The notes: a model not told the origin generated them from the letters alone. Positions 48,373 through 57,883 are shown, numbered from the stretch's first letter. The stretch: DNA of 64,000 nt from Acetobacteraceae bacterium (GCA_039613835.1 CP154827.1:900501-964500); one strand, 5' to 3'. Translations and numbers: made by a program.

Positions 48373-49332
48373 ATGAAGAAACTCAGTATTTATGCGCTCC
48401 TTGCAGCGCTCATCATCAGCACCTCCGGGATGGACGCCATGGCGCGCGCGGGAGGCGGCGGGTCCTTTGGCAGTCGGGGTGGTCGCACATGGTCGGCCCC
48501 ACCCATGACACGGACGGCCCCTTTTGTCGCGCGTCCTTTTGATCGCAGTTATACGCCGCGCACGCCGCCCAGCATGGCGCGGCCCTGGGGCGCACAACGG
48601 CCGATGGGAGCACCGGGTATGGGGTTCGCACGCCGCAACCCGCTCATGACCGGTTTCCTCGGGGGGATGCTGGGGGCTGGTCTATTCGGGATGTTGTCGG
48701 GTCACGGCTTCTTCGGCGGCGTAGGCGGGCTTGGCAGCCTCCTCGGTGTCATCATCCAGCTTTTTCTGCTCTTCATCGTGGTCAGATGGGCCGTGCGGCT
48801 TTTCACACGGAATGGCGCGTCGGTGCAAGGTCAATATAATGGCGTCACGCCCCCACGAAATGAGGCAGCGCCCGGCCCTTACGGTTTCTCATCCAATGCG
48901 ACACCGGGTTTCGGCAGTCAGAACGTCACCATCAGCGCCGAGGATTATCAGACATTCCAGCGCCTTCTCGTTGATGTGCAAGCAGCCTGGAGTGCGCAGA
49001 ATGTGCAGGCTCTCTCGACGATGGCCACGCCGGAAATGACCTCATATTTCAATCAGCAATTGACGGATTATGCCAGCCGCGGCGCGCGAAATGTTACCTC
49101 CAATGTCACTTTCATAAATGCTGACCTTGCCGAAGCATGGCGAGAGGGACGGCTTGTCTATGCGACGGTTGCGATGCGCTACAGTCTGATCGACATCACG
49201 ACGGATCAGATGGGCTATGTAATTGATGGAAGCCAGACGGAGCCTCAGATCGTAACGGAGCTTTGGAGTTTCGTCCGGGCCGATGGTCGCCGCAATTGGG
49301 TGCTTTCCGCGATACAGCAGGCAGGCAGCTGA
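48373..49332 (+). CDS. Tim44-domain membrane protein
   Basis: A 319-residue protein with a signal-like N-terminus (cleavage near AMA-RA), a Gly/Pro/Arg-rich stretch to about residue 90, a hydrophobic Gly-rich region and one helix (LGVIIQLFLLFIVV), then a Tim44-like domain from about residue 185 (FQRLLVDVQAAWSAQN, MTSYF, WSFVRADGRRNWVLSAIQQ). It resembles the predicted membrane proteins that pair a Gly-rich spacer with a Tim44 domain. The second such protein in the window; function unknown. A large inverted repeat starts at its stop codon. Confidence 0.82.
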   Translation: MKKLSIYALLAALIISTSGMDAMARAGGGGSFGSRGGRTWSAPPMTRTAPFVARPFDRSYTPRTPPSMARPWGAQRPMGAPGMGFARRNPLMTGFLGGMLGAGLFGMLSGHGFFGGVGGLGSLLGVIIQLFLLFIVVRWAVRLFTRNGASVQGQYNGVTPPRNEAAPGPYGFSSNATPGFGSQNVTISAEDYQTFQRLLVDVQAAWSAQNVQALSTMATPEMTSYFNQQLTDYASRGARNVTSNVTFINADLAEAWREGRLVYATVAMRYSLIDITTDQMGYVIDGSQTEPQIVTELWSFVRADGRRNWVLSAIQQAGS

Positions 49333-49408
49333 CCTACCCGCCACCCAGGTAGCACGTATAAAGCTGATGACGAATCACCAGCTTTATACGTGCTGTTTGT
49401 GGGTAGGT
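49332..49408. repeat. Long inverted repeat after the Tim44-domain gene
   Basis: A perfect 16-bp stem (AGCACGTATAAAGCTG at 49351-49366 with its complement at 49379-49394) and a 12-base loop. A second 8-bp pairing (ACCTACCC with GGGTAGGT) encloses it. No T-run follows on the plus strand, so a simple rho-independent terminator is doubtful. Confidence 0.8.
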
Positions 49409-49502
49409 GATAGGGACGTATTTACTGAACTGGATGCGCAGAAAACAACTGCCCTGGTTCAGAAAAACACCGCGTCATCCCCACGCATGTCGGCATGATT
49501 GA

Positions 49503-49634
49503 TTATAAAGAAATCCACGCAATGGCGAAAAGGCACAGCCACAAAAAGGCCATGCCGGCCATCATCGCCCAGAAACGCTGCTGCTGCGGTGACCGCTTCT
49601 TTGGAGACTGACGTCGAGACTTATCTTCCGTCAT
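49503..49634 (-). CDS. Small membrane protein, CoxF-like
   Basis: A 43-residue product. The basic N-terminus (MTEDKSRRQSPKKRSPQQQR) is followed by one membrane helix (FWAMMAGMAFLWLCLFAIAW). Its ATG overlaps the TGA of ctaB (ATGA), so it is almost surely translated with it. In alphaproteobacterial cytochrome oxidase operons a short single-helix protein of this look (CoxF) sits right after ctaB; the assignment rests on position, size and shape, as such proteins are too short for strong similarity. Confidence 0.7.
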   Translation of the reverse strand: MTEDKSRRQSPKKRSPQQQRFWAMMAGMAFLWLCLFAIAWISL

Positions 49635-50575
49635 GACAGGAAAACCCGATCGAAAAGAAGCGCGAGGAAGAGGAGAAAAAGATAAAGAAGGGAATATCGG
49701 AATGCCCGCCGCGCTGGCTTATCTGCCGTGAGACTTTGCCCATCACGATCCTGAGGATCGCGCAATACGCCCAGCGCCATGATCAAAAAGCCCAAGCCCA
49801 GAAGCGCAGCAGCCGCGTTATAAAGCGGGCCTGCGAGATGATAGAACCCCGGCACGAGAGAGGCCGCCACCAGAATGATCGTGTAAATCAGGATCTGCCA
49901 CCTTGTATGGCGCGGACCTTTGACCACGGGCAACATCGGTATGCCAGCGCGAGTGTAGTCCTTACATGCGTAAAGGGAGAGCGACCAGAAATGCGGCGGC
50001 GTCCATAAAAATACGATTGCAAACAGGATGATGGGCAGAAGATGCAGCGTGCCCGTGGCGGCGGCGTAACCAATCATGGGCGGAAAAGCCCCGGCCGCCC
50101 CGCCAATGACGATATTTTGTGGCGTGCGCCGTTTGAGCCAGATCGTATAAATGACGGCGTAAAAAAAGATTGAAAAAGCGAGGATGGCCGCAGCAAGTGC
50201 GTTACTCGCCAGCCAGAGCAATATGACGGACAGGACGGAAAGCACGATCCCGTAAGTCAGGGCCCGGTCAGGGTCCATGCGGTGGTCCGGTATTGGCCTG
50301 ACGGACGTCCGCCGCATGATCGCGTCAATATCCCGATCATACCACATATTGATGGCGCCAGCCGCCCCAGCCCCGATGCAGATGCAGAAAATATCAATAA
50401 AAGCCAGGATGACAGGCGGCCATTGCGGCGCCACAGCCATACCGGCAGCCCCTGTGAAAACAACGAGTGAGATGACACGCGGCTTGAGGAGCGCCAGCCA
50501 ATCGGCCATTGTCGCACCCTCTTCCGGCATTGACGGCGTTAATTGATTGATTGAGGTCACCGGCTCGGCGCACAT
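49631..50575 (-). CDS. ctaB: Protoheme IX farnesyltransferase (heme O synthase)
   Basis: Adds a farnesyl chain to heme B, giving the heme O needed by cytochrome bo3. The 314-residue UbiA-family membrane protein has about nine helices. The Asp-rich prenyl-diphosphate motif NMWYDRDIDAIMRRT is near residue 90, with a second conserved loop near YTRAGIPMLPVV. The start at 50575 has GAGGGGG 5-6 bases upstream; a longer frame to 50674 is rejected because it would begin within the neighbouring gene. It follows the COX1-like gene by 13 bases. Confidence 0.95.
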   Translation of the reverse strand: MCAEPVTSINQLTPSMPEEGATMADWLALLKPRVISLVVFTGAAGMAVAPQWPPVILAFIDIFCICIGAGAAGAINMWYDRDIDAIMRRTSVRPIPDHRMDPDRALTYGIVLSVLSVILLWLASNALAAAILAFSIFFYAVIYTIWLKRRTPQNIVIGGAAGAFPPMIGYAAATGTLHLLPIILFAIVFLWTPPHFWSLSLYACKDYTRAGIPMLPVVKGPRHTRWQILIYTIILVAASLVPGFYHLAGPLYNAAAALLGLGFLIMALGVLRDPQDRDGQSLTADKPARRAFRYSLLYLFLLFLALLFDRVFLS

Positions 50576-50588
50576 AACGGCCCCCTCT

Positions 50589-51806
50589 TCAAACCCTGTG
50601 AGACATTTCAATGTGCGGCGATGTCGCCCGCCCATCGCGCGCGCAGAGGACAAGGCGCAGAAGCAGCACCCCAACGAAAGTGAGACAGAGGGACATCATC
50701 AAATGCCCGATGGACTGCGCCGCAGGCCAGGGTGCCATTGACAGAAACACGCCGGAGAAGAACGTCGAAAAATGGGGGATGCCGAATAATGGCGAGACTA
50801 CAATAATCGACTGGGGACGCTGCCACGCATAGAAACTGCCGAAAAGCGCGCAGATCGCGGCGTAGAGGGTCATGGCATGTTCCGCCATGCCGGTAGGGCG
50901 TCCCCATTGCAGCACACCATCCGCAACCAATAAAAGCATCGCCCCGATGGACCAGATGATGGCGGCGATGTCATGTCGCGCCGGTCGCCAAAGCTGGCGG
51001 ATGAAAATCGCAATAATGGCGATACTCGGCACACTCAGCCAAGCTAACGCGACGTTACCCGCCTGGAGCACACCAATCGTGAAGAATTTCAGCCAGATCA
51101 CAGGAACAGCCAGACCAATGAAACTGATCAGCCCAATCAATGGGACGGAAGGTGCATGATCATCTAAAAAAAATGCAGATGACATCATCCCGATTGTCGC
51201 CGACATGGCGATGGCCTGAAGGGGCAAGGCAAAAACCCCGACAAAGAGGGACAGGCTAGCATTTGAAGCGGAAAGGATTTTGAGTGCCATCATCGCGATG
51301 ACGGGGGTGATGGCGATCATCCCGGCCGACGTGGCCAGCTCCGTCCATGCCAAACACGACATGTTGGCAAAACCTGTCCGACGATTTTCAAGAATGAAAA
51401 CAACCGTATTGGCACTGAGAAGCGCCATACTGAGAGACCAGGCGATCAGGCTGTAAGCCATACCGGGCGCGAAACCGCAGAGTGACGCCAGCGCACATCC
51501 GATCCCGAGCGTTAAGAGGGTCACGGCGACCCAGTCAATCGGGTGAAAACGCGCTTCCGCCCGGCCCAAAGCGGAAGGCAGAAGGAGTCGCCCCAGCCCA
51601 CCAAGAAATGCGGGGGTGATCACGTAAAATTCAAGCAGCACGCCATGGACAGCGCGCATCGCGGCCCCGGAAACACCGGTTTCTAGCAGGCCAAGCAAAC
51701 CGCCAAGCGTGCCTGCAATCAGGGAAATCACAAGCAGAAGGGCGCCTTGACGATTTTGAGAGATCATCATGCCCCGATAGATCGGCTTGCCCTGCGCCAT
51801 CGTCAA
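50589..51806 (-). CDS. COX1-like membrane protein lacking binuclear-centre ligands
   Basis: A 405-residue protein with about 12 hydrophobic segments. By eye it aligns with cytochrome c oxidase subunit I (normally about 530 residues). MRAVHGVLLEFYVITPAFLGG matches the AHGTIMIFF block, so His54 equals the first low-spin heme ligand. EHAMTLYAAICALFGSFYAW matches the HFHYVLSMG block, so His310 equals the second. The high-spin heme His two residues before is Ala308. The CuB motif HPEVY falls at AVPVIWL, and the His-His pair is absent. It sits just upstream of ctaB and the CoxF-like gene, where ctaD would be. It may bind a low-spin heme or serve in assembly; oxidase activity is excluded if the alignment holds. 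Confidence 0.6.
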   Translation of the reverse strand: MTMAQGKPIYRGMMISQNRQGALLLVISLIAGTLGGLLGLLETGVSGAAMRAVHGVLLEFYVITPAFLGGLGRLLLPSALGRAEARFHPIDWVAVTLLTLGIGCALASLCGFAPGMAYSLIAWSLSMALLSANTVVFILENRRTGFANMSCLAWTELATSAGMIAITPVIAMMALKILSASNASLSLFVGVFALPLQAIAMSATIGMMSSAFFLDDHAPSVPLIGLISFIGLAVPVIWLKFFTIGVLQAGNVALAWLSVPSIAIIAIFIRQLWRPARHDIAAIIWSIGAMLLLVADGVLQWGRPTGMAEHAMTLYAAICALFGSFYAWQRPQSIIVVSPLFGIPHFSTFFSGVFLSMAPWPAAQSIGHLMMSLCLTFVGVLLLRLVLCARDGRATSPHIEMSHRV

Positions 51807-51935
51807 GACCCTCCAAGCGCGAACGGACGATTACGTGCCGTCGCGCTGCAAATATGCACCAAATTGCGGCGCAATTTGGTTGATGGTCAGGGGTTTAACA
51901 TAAAATAGGCACCGGCCGCACCTGTTAAGACAATG

Positions 51936-52649
51936 TCAGGACTCGTCGTCGCATTGCAGCGTCACAAGTGTAAAGAGGCCGAAAGGTGGCACGGGGGTGA
52001 TCTTCGCTTTGCGAATATCGGACTCCGTCAGCAAAGCTTCAAGCGCGAAATCCGGATGCCAGCCAAGGGAGTGAGAAGCGCGCGCCATCGCACGCTCGCA
52101 AAGCAGGCGCACACCACCCGTCGCGAGGAAGTGATTGACAAAAAGCACATGGCCGCCCGGACGCACCACGCGCTTGAGTTCTGCAAGAAGGCGTCGCGGA
52201 TGCGGCACGACGGATGCGACAAACATCGCCACAGTAATATCAAAGCTGTCATCCGCAAAACCTGTGGCTTCAGCATCCATTTCATGCAAAGCCGCGACAT
52301 TGCTGAGGGCCTCTCGCGCAACGCGTTCCCGCGCTTTCGCGAGCATCGCCTCGGAGAGGTCAATCCCGGTGATGATTTTATCAGCGCGGTAATGCGGCAG
52401 GGCCAGCCCCGTGCCCACTCCTACCTCGAGAACTCGGTTCCCGCTTAGGCCATTTACGACATCAACAGCACGGCGCCGACCGAAAGCTGAAATTCCGCCA
52501 AAAACCGTGTCGTAAATATTGGCCCAGCGCCGGTAGGCCGCCCGTACGGCCTCCGCATCCAAAGCGGATTTCGGCTGATGGGACTCGATCGGCAGACCCG
52601 ACATGTCAACGGGCTGATGGGCGGCGTCTGGCATTTTGGTCCGTGTCAT
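51936..52649 (-). CDS. pmtA: Phosphatidylethanolamine N-methyltransferase (PmtA type)
   Basis: A class I AdoMet methyltransferase of 237 residues that probably converts phosphatidylethanolamine toward phosphatidylcholine. Features include YRRWANIYDTVFGG, typical of Rhodobacter-type PmtA enzymes, motif I VLEVGVGTGLALP and the later VVRPGGHVLFVNHF. No signal peptide was seen; such enzymes are cytoplasmic or membrane-associated. A related UbiE-type methyltransferase is the main alternative. Confidence 0.8.
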   Translation of the reverse strand: MTRTKMPDAAHQPVDMSGLPIESHQPKSALDAEAVRAAYRRWANIYDTVFGGISAFGRRRAVDVVNGLSGNRVLEVGVGTGLALPHYRADKIITGIDLSEAMLAKARERVAREALSNVAALHEMDAEATGFADDSFDITVAMFVASVVPHPRRLLAELKRVVRPGGHVLFVNHFLATGGVRLLCERAMARASHSLGWHPDFALEALLTESDIRKAKITPVPPFGLFTLVTLQCDDES

Positions 52650-52869
52650 CGCGCTGATCTTGCTCTCTCCCGCAACTTCTACCAGGTATTAAGGCCGTAT
52701 TGCACTTTTGGACTCCTGAAGACATTATTGTCGTTATGCCCGAGAGGGCGTGATGCAAACAGATGCGCCAATCTTATGATCATCGCAACGCTGCGCCGTC
52801 ATTCCCTTGCTTACACCGTCGTACCCCGTTATGTCGAGAATCCTCAGCAGGATATCAGAGCGTAACAAG

Positions 52870-53040
52870 ATGCTCCTCGAAATTCTCATCGCCACCGTGG
52901 CCATTTTCTCCTGGCCGTTGATTTTCGCCTTTCACTATCGTCATGAGATCAGGAGATTCCTGAGTCAGCGTTTCAGTTGGCGCCATGAAACACCAACTGA
53001 GTCCGACCTCCCTCCCCCTCAGCCTGCCCATGCGTTATGA
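52870..53040 (+). CDS. Hypothetical small membrane protein
   Basis: Fifty-six residues: one N-terminal membrane helix (LLEILIATVAIFSWPLIFAF) followed by a basic cytoplasmic stretch (RHEIRRFLSQRFSWRH) and a Pro-rich tail. The ribosome site is weak and the family is not recognised. It may be a real single-helix protein, but the evidence is limited to composition. Confidence 0.35.
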   Translation: MLLEILIATVAIFSWPLIFAFHYRHEIRRFLSQRFSWRHETPTESDLPPPQPAHAL

Positions 53041-53147
53041 TCACGGCATGAAAAAGAGCGCTGAGGCGGATGATGAAGCCCCGCCCATCCGAGTGATGCG
53101 GGAAGGGTAGGAAGACACGACACCCGAGAAAGCGGAGTGACCGTGAT

Positions 53148-54131
53148 TCAGAGACGCGTCTCAACCGCGTCCCAAATCAGTCCCGCACTATTGATGCCGT
53201 TAAAATGGTCAAGCTCCTGAAGGCCGGTTGGGGATGTCACGTTGATTTCAGTCAGGTAATGGCCGATCACGTCGATCCCGACGAAAATCAAATTATTCTC
53301 ACGCAGATAAGGGCCGATCCGCGCGCAGATTTCCTGATCCCGTGCCGAGAGCGGAATGGCCGTGGCCTTCCCGCCCACATGCATATTTGAGCGCGCCTCC
53401 CCTAATTGCGGCACTCTGTTGATGGCGCCGATCGGCACGCCATCAACCAGGATAATGCGTTTATCGCCGTCCCTTACTTTGGCCTCATAACGCTGGATCA
53501 TTAAAGGCTCCCGCCCGCGTGAAAAATGCACCTCAAGCAGGGAAGCAAAATTTTCATCATCCTCCCGCACCCGGAAAATTCCTACTCCGCCATTGCCGTA
53601 AAGGGGCTTGAGAATGACATCTCCGTATTTCTTCCGGAGTTGCGTCAGCGCCGCGATGTCCCAACTCACAAGTGTCGGGGGCATCAACTCCGGAAATTGC
53701 ATGGGCAGTAATTTTTCCGGCGCGTCGCGCACGGCGCGCGGATGGTTGAAAATGCGCACTCTATCCGGACCCGCCCCCTCAATCTGCTCAAGCATGTAGG
53801 TGGCGCTGATGTAACCCATATCGAATGGCGGGTCCTGACGCATCCAGACAACGTCAAATGATGTCAGTCGACACCGTTGGGGCGGACCGAAAAAAGCATG
53901 GCGGCCTTTCCGCCGCTTGACCTGCACGGCACGGGTTACCGCCGAGAGCGCGCCATGGCCGGTGTCAGGGCCCGGCATCGCGACATCTTCACCATAGGCA
54001 AGTGACCGAAAGTCATAAACATGCAGATTATACCCTCTCGATTGTGCCTCCAACATCAGCGCGAAGGTCGAATCGCCATCAATATTCACGTCTTCAAGCG
54101 GGTCCATCTGAAAGGCGATGTCAAGAATCAT
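53148..54131 (-). CDS. gshB: Glutathione synthetase
   Basis: ATP-grasp ligase that joins gamma-glutamylcysteine and glycine. The 327-residue product starts MILDIAFQMDPLEDVNI, and GAAGGA lies 6-7 bases before the ATG. An earlier in-frame ATG at 54191 lacks similarity. RQDPPFDMGYI, the ATP-grasp loop KPLYGNGGVGIFR and the C-terminal ATP/metal block (DVIGHYLTEINVTSPTGLQ) are in place. Intact. Confidence 0.95.
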   Translation of the reverse strand: MILDIAFQMDPLEDVNIDGDSTFALMLEAQSRGYNLHVYDFRSLAYGEDVAMPGPDTGHGALSAVTRAVQVKRRKGRHAFFGPPQRCRLTSFDVVWMRQDPPFDMGYISATYMLEQIEGAGPDRVRIFNHPRAVRDAPEKLLPMQFPELMPPTLVSWDIAALTQLRKKYGDVILKPLYGNGGVGIFRVREDDENFASLLEVHFSRGREPLMIQRYEAKVRDGDKRIILVDGVPIGAINRVPQLGEARSNMHVGGKATAIPLSARDQEICARIGPYLRENNLIFVGIDVIGHYLTEINVTSPTGLQELDHFNGINSAGLIWDAVETRL

Positions 54132-54205
54132 GATTTGTCCTTCAATTTCGGATATCGCCTTTTCACCCGTCGCAGGGGACTGGCAGCGCAACCGAATATC
54201 ATCTT

Positions 54206-54724
54206 TTAATGATCATCACGCGATACGTCATCGTCATAGGAAATGGACGTGATTTCAAGCGTGGTTTCACCTTTAGCGGATTTTAACACGACTTCATCAC
54301 CCGCGCGGCGGCGCAACAAGGTCTGTGCAAGGGGCGAGATCAGTCTGATCTCGCCCTGATCAATCCGCGCCTCATCACTGCCGACGATCCGCACGCGATG
54401 GGTGCGGTCTTCCTCATCAATATAATCGACAACAGCCCCGAAATAGACGATGTTCCGCTTTTCCTGTCGCGACGGATCCACAATAACGGCGTTTTCGAGA
54501 CGCTTGCGCAGAAAGCGGATGCGTCGGTCGATTTCATGAAGGCGACGCTTGCCGTAAATATAATCGCCATTTTCGGAGCGGTCTCCATTCCCGGCGGCCC
54601 AGGAGACAATTTCAACAATTTTCGGCCGTTCTTCCAGCAGGAGGGCATTGAGCCCCCGCCTCATACGGTCAGCGCCCCCGGGCGTGAGGTAGGTGCCCAA
54701 ATGACTGGACGTCGTTTCGGCCAT
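54206..54724 (-). CDS. greB: Transcription elongation factor GreB
   Basis: Rescues backtracked RNA polymerase by inducing transcript cleavage. From the ATG at 54724 the product is 172 residues: MAETTSSHLGTYLTPGG, the coiled-coil finger with RSENGDYIYGKRRLHEIDRR (GreB-type acidic tip nearby) and a C-terminal FKBP-like domain (VRIVGSDEA, ISPLAQTLLRRRAGDEV). A one-base deletion in the upstream galM now joins both in one open frame from 55666, so GreB can be read as the C-terminal part of a 486-residue fusion. Independent initiation at 54724 is still possible. Confidence 0.87.
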   Translation of the reverse strand: MAETTSSHLGTYLTPGGADRMRRGLNALLLEERPKIVEIVSWAAGNGDRSENGDYIYGKRRLHEIDRRIRFLRKRLENAVIVDPSRQEKRNIVYFGAVVDYIDEEDRTHRVRIVGSDEARIDQGEIRLISPLAQTLLRRRAGDEVVLKSAKGETTLEITSISYDDDVSRDDH

Positions 54725-54761
54725 GTCAATGCACTCGGTAAATATATCCGTGGGAAACCGC

Positions 54762-55666
54762 TTATGACGCGCGCGCCGTGTTGCGGTCAATATGGTAGGT
54801 GATGGTGCCGGAAAGCGCGTCACCACAGGTTTCAGAATGGTAAGGCCCGCATCCAGCACCTCCGGGTGATGGATCGCATCATTCATATTCGTCACGGCTT
54901 CAAGCGCAAGAAAAGGCTTTTCCGGCGATGTAAACATCACGATGTGGTGGAATAAAGATGTCGCACTGATGACGACGTCATATCCGGCATCCAGGTAACT
55001 CAGACGCGCCTCATGCGCCCAACCGGCGAAACAATGATCGACATTCAGCGTGTCGACGCTCTTCGCCTTTGAGAAATCCCACTTACCGGTCGATGGCAGG
55101 AGCACCGCCGGCAGATGCGCCGCATCATTTTCCCACACGCCCCGCGCGCTGAAAGCAACGCGCATGTCCGGTGTCCGACGGAAGAAAGGGTGATAGCCGA
55201 AACCCACCGGTTGCGGCACATCGCCGCGATTCGCCAGTAAGATCTCAATCTGCAGCGCGTCACCAGTCAGAATGAAGGAGAGGACCGCCCGGTAGGGGAA
55301 GGACCACTCCGCGAAATCGCGCTCAGTTTGGGGTTTATGGTCAAAATAAAGGATGGCGCGGTCAACATCATGCTGCGCGACCTTCCATTCATGTTCCCAC
55401 GCATTGCCATGGATACTATGCGTCTCGCCGCGCATATTCGGCGTGAGACGGTAATTTTCGCCATTCAAGGAAAATCGACCCTGCGCGATACGGTTTGAGT
55501 AGGGGATGAGGGGATATCCCGCAACCGCGACATCATGTTGCGCCTCAAGGTTCGGGTCCGGGACGGGGACAAGGATATCCGTCGCACCATCACGCCAGAA
55601 GGCGATGGCGGCACCTGTTTCCGGCAAGATGCCGATGGTATTTTGCCCAGATTGCAGCTCGATCAT
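54762..55666 (-). pseudogene. Aldose 1-epimerase, 3' frameshift causing read-through into greB
   Basis: The epimerase converts sugar anomers. The frame starts MIELQSGQNTIGILPETG, with family blocks GYPLIPYSNRI, HSIHGNAWE (catalytic-type His), GFGYHPFF and FLALEAVTNMNDA. After LTILKP the frame changes. Restoring one G (CCTGGTGGTGAC for CCTGTGGTGAC) gives GGDALSGTITYHIDR and a TAA at 54762. The length from ATG to that stop is 905 bases, exactly one short of 302 codons. Without the G, translation runs on in frame through greB. Only about 15 residues are altered, so some activity may remain. The ATG overlaps the ancestral uvrB stop (TAATG). Confidence 0.8.
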
Positions 55667-55747
55667 TATTTTTTCCCACGTCGCGATCGTTGTTTATGCG
55701 GGTCATAACCACCCCCGCCAGGTCCAAAAGGCTTCGGCGTGCGGACT

Positions 55748-57883
55748 TTATCCCCGGTTTTGCGCTCCCTGCCCGCTGTCGAACGGGCGATGGGGGGGTG
55801 GCTCCATGCCCAATTCGATGGCTTCAAGGCGTTTAACTTCATCTCGCAAGCGCGCGGCTTCTTCAAAATTAAGGTCGGCGGCCGCTTCGTGCATGCGCTT
55901 TTCAAGCTCGGCAATGGAAGTCGCGAGGGATTTACCGACAAATTCCGCATGACTCTGCGTTTCATCCGCCGCCACAGTGACGTAATCCTGCTCAAAGACG
56001 GAAGACATGGCCTCCCCAATCCGTGAGCGCACTGTCTTCGGGGTGATGTTATGCGCTTCATTCCAAGCTGCCTGGCGTGCGCGGCGGCGCGCTGTTTCAT
56101 CAATGGCGTATTGCAGGGAGCCGGTCATATTGTCAGCATAAAGAATGACCCGCCCATCAACATTGCGGGCGGCCCGCCCGATTGTCTGCACCAGCGAGGT
56201 GCGGCTGCGCAGGAAACCTTCCTTATCCGCATCGAGGATCGCGACGAGCGAGCATTCCGGTATATCCAGCCCTTCCCGCAAAAGATTGATCCCGACTAAA
56301 ATGTCAAAAGCGCCAAGGCGCAGGTCACGGATGATCTCGATGCGCTCAAGCGTATCGACCTCGGAGTGCAAGTAACGCACCCGCATGTTATTTTCAGTGA
56401 GATACTCCGTCAGGTCCTCCGCCATGCGTTTTGTCAGGGTGGTGACAAGCACGCGCCCCCCCTCTCTGATCGTCGCTTTCGCCTCACCGAGGAGGTCATC
56501 CACCTGGCCTTCAACCGGGCGGATGATTGTAATCGGGTCAGTTAGACCTGTGGGCCGGATGACCTGTTCCGCAAAAATCCCCTGAGTTTGATCCAGCTCC
56601 CAAGGGCCGGGCGTCGCAGAAACAAAAATCGATTGCGGGCGCAGACTGTCCCATTCATGAAAATGCAGAGGGCGATTATCAAGACAGGATGGCAGACGGA
56701 AACCATATTCCGACAGAACCGACTTCCGCGCATGGTCACCGCGCGACATGCCCCCAATCTGCGGCACGGTCACGTGGCTTTCATCGACGATCAGAAGGGC
56801 ATCCTCCGGCAGATATTCAAACAGCGTCGGCGGTGGGTCGCCCGGGCCGCGCCCGGACAGGTAACGTGAGTAATTCTCGATCCCCTTACACACGCCGGTT
56901 GTCTCGATCATCTCAAGGTCAAATTGTGCGCGCTGGGCAAGCCGTTCTGCTTCCAGAAGCTTGCCCTCGGCCGTCAATTGTCCCAGGCGCGCGCGCAGCT
57001 CATCCTTGATGCCGATAATGGCCTGGTTGAGGGTGGGGCGCGGCGTGACATAGTGAGAATTCGCATAAATGCTGATTTCCGACAGATCCGCCGTTTTAGC
57101 ACCCGTTAAAGGGTCAAACTCGATGATCTCGTCAATCTCATCACCGAAAAGCGTAACCCGCCAGGCGCGATCCTCATTCTGCACGGGGAAGATATCCACC
57201 TGCTCTCCCCGCACGCGGAAAGTGCCACGCTCAAAGGCCGCATCATTCCGCCGATATTGAAGTTCAACAAGTGCTTTGATCAGGCGATCACGATCAATCG
57301 AGCCACCTGTCTCAAGCCACACAACCATGCGGGAATAGGTTTCGACCGAGCCGATACCGTAAATGCACGAGACGGAAGCGACAATGATGACATCATTGCG
57401 CTCCAGCAGCGCTTGGGTGGCCGCATGGCGCATCCGGTCGATCTGCTCGTTGATCTGGCTGTCTTTCTCGATATAGGTGTCTGAGCGCGGGACATAAGCC
57501 TCGGGCTGATAATAATCATAGTAGGACACAAAATACTCGACCGCATTTTCCGGGAAAAATTGCTTCATCTCCCCGTAAAGCTGGGCTGCAAGAGTCTTAT
57601 TGGGCGCGAGGATGAGAGTTGGCTTCTGGGTTGCCTCAATCACCTTCGCCATCGTGAAGGTCTTGCCGGACCCGGTGACGCCCAGCAGCACCTGATCCCG
57701 CGCATTTTCCGCCACCCCGGCAACGAGGGTCTCAATGGCGGTCGGCTGGTCACCTGAGGGTGAAAAATCGGACTGCACCACCATATGGCGCAGTTTTTCT
57801 TTTGCCGGCTGGCGCTCGGGCTTGAAACCGGTCAGTCGAATATCGGGGATATTCTGAAGTGTCGATCGCGTTCGCATGGACAT
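55748..57883 (-). CDS. uvrB: Excinuclease ABC subunit B, C-terminus frameshifted
   Basis: Damage-verifying helicase-like subunit of nucleotide excision repair. The 711-residue product has an N-terminal extension of about 30 residues, Walker [11 protein letters not shown] (about residues 68-77), the beta-hairpin region [12 protein letters not shown], the helicase motifs and a complete UVR domain near the end. After EPPP the frame hits a seven-G run on the plus strand (55792-55798) and ends at once. With six G the protein would continue about 30 residues ([15 protein letters not shown] to RRGKK) to a TAA at 55666-55668 that overlaps the galM start. The lost tail is a basic extension, so function is probably kept. 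Confidence 0.92.
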   Translation of the reverse strand: MSMRTRSTLQNIPDIRLTGFKPERQPAKEKLRHMVVQSDFSPSGDQPTAIETLVAGVAENARDQVLLGVTGSGKTFTMAKVIEATQKPTLILAPNKTLAAQLYGEMKQFFPENAVEYFVSYYDYYQPEAYVPRSDTYIEKDSQINEQIDRMRHAATQALLERNDVIIVASVSCIYGIGSVETYSRMVVWLETGGSIDRDRLIKALVELQYRRNDAAFERGTFRVRGEQVDIFPVQNEDRAWRVTLFGDEIDEIIEFDPLTGAKTADLSEISIYANSHYVTPRPTLNQAIIGIKDELRARLGQLTAEGKLLEAERLAQRAQFDLEMIETTGVCKGIENYSRYLSGRGPGDPPPTLFEYLPEDALLIVDESHVTVPQIGGMSRGDHARKSVLSEYGFRLPSCLDNRPLHFHEWDSLRPQSIFVSATPGPWELDQTQGIFAEQVIRPTGLTDPITIIRPVEGQVDDLLGEAKATIREGGRVLVTTLTKRMAEDLTEYLTENNMRVRYLHSEVDTLERIEIIRDLRLGAFDILVGINLLREGLDIPECSLVAILDADKEGFLRSRTSLVQTIGRAARNVDGRVILYADNMTGSLQYAIDETARRRARQAAWNEAHNITPKTVRSRIGEAMSSVFEQDYVTVAADETQSHAEFVGKSLATSIAELEKRMHEAAADLNFEEAARLRDEVKRLEAIELGMEPPPHRPFDSGQGAQNRG

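Noticed and set aside
53048..53110. A 20-codon frame (MKKSAEADDEAPPIRVMREG)
   Set aside because: Too short to judge, no ribosome site; could be a remnant but nothing supports expression.
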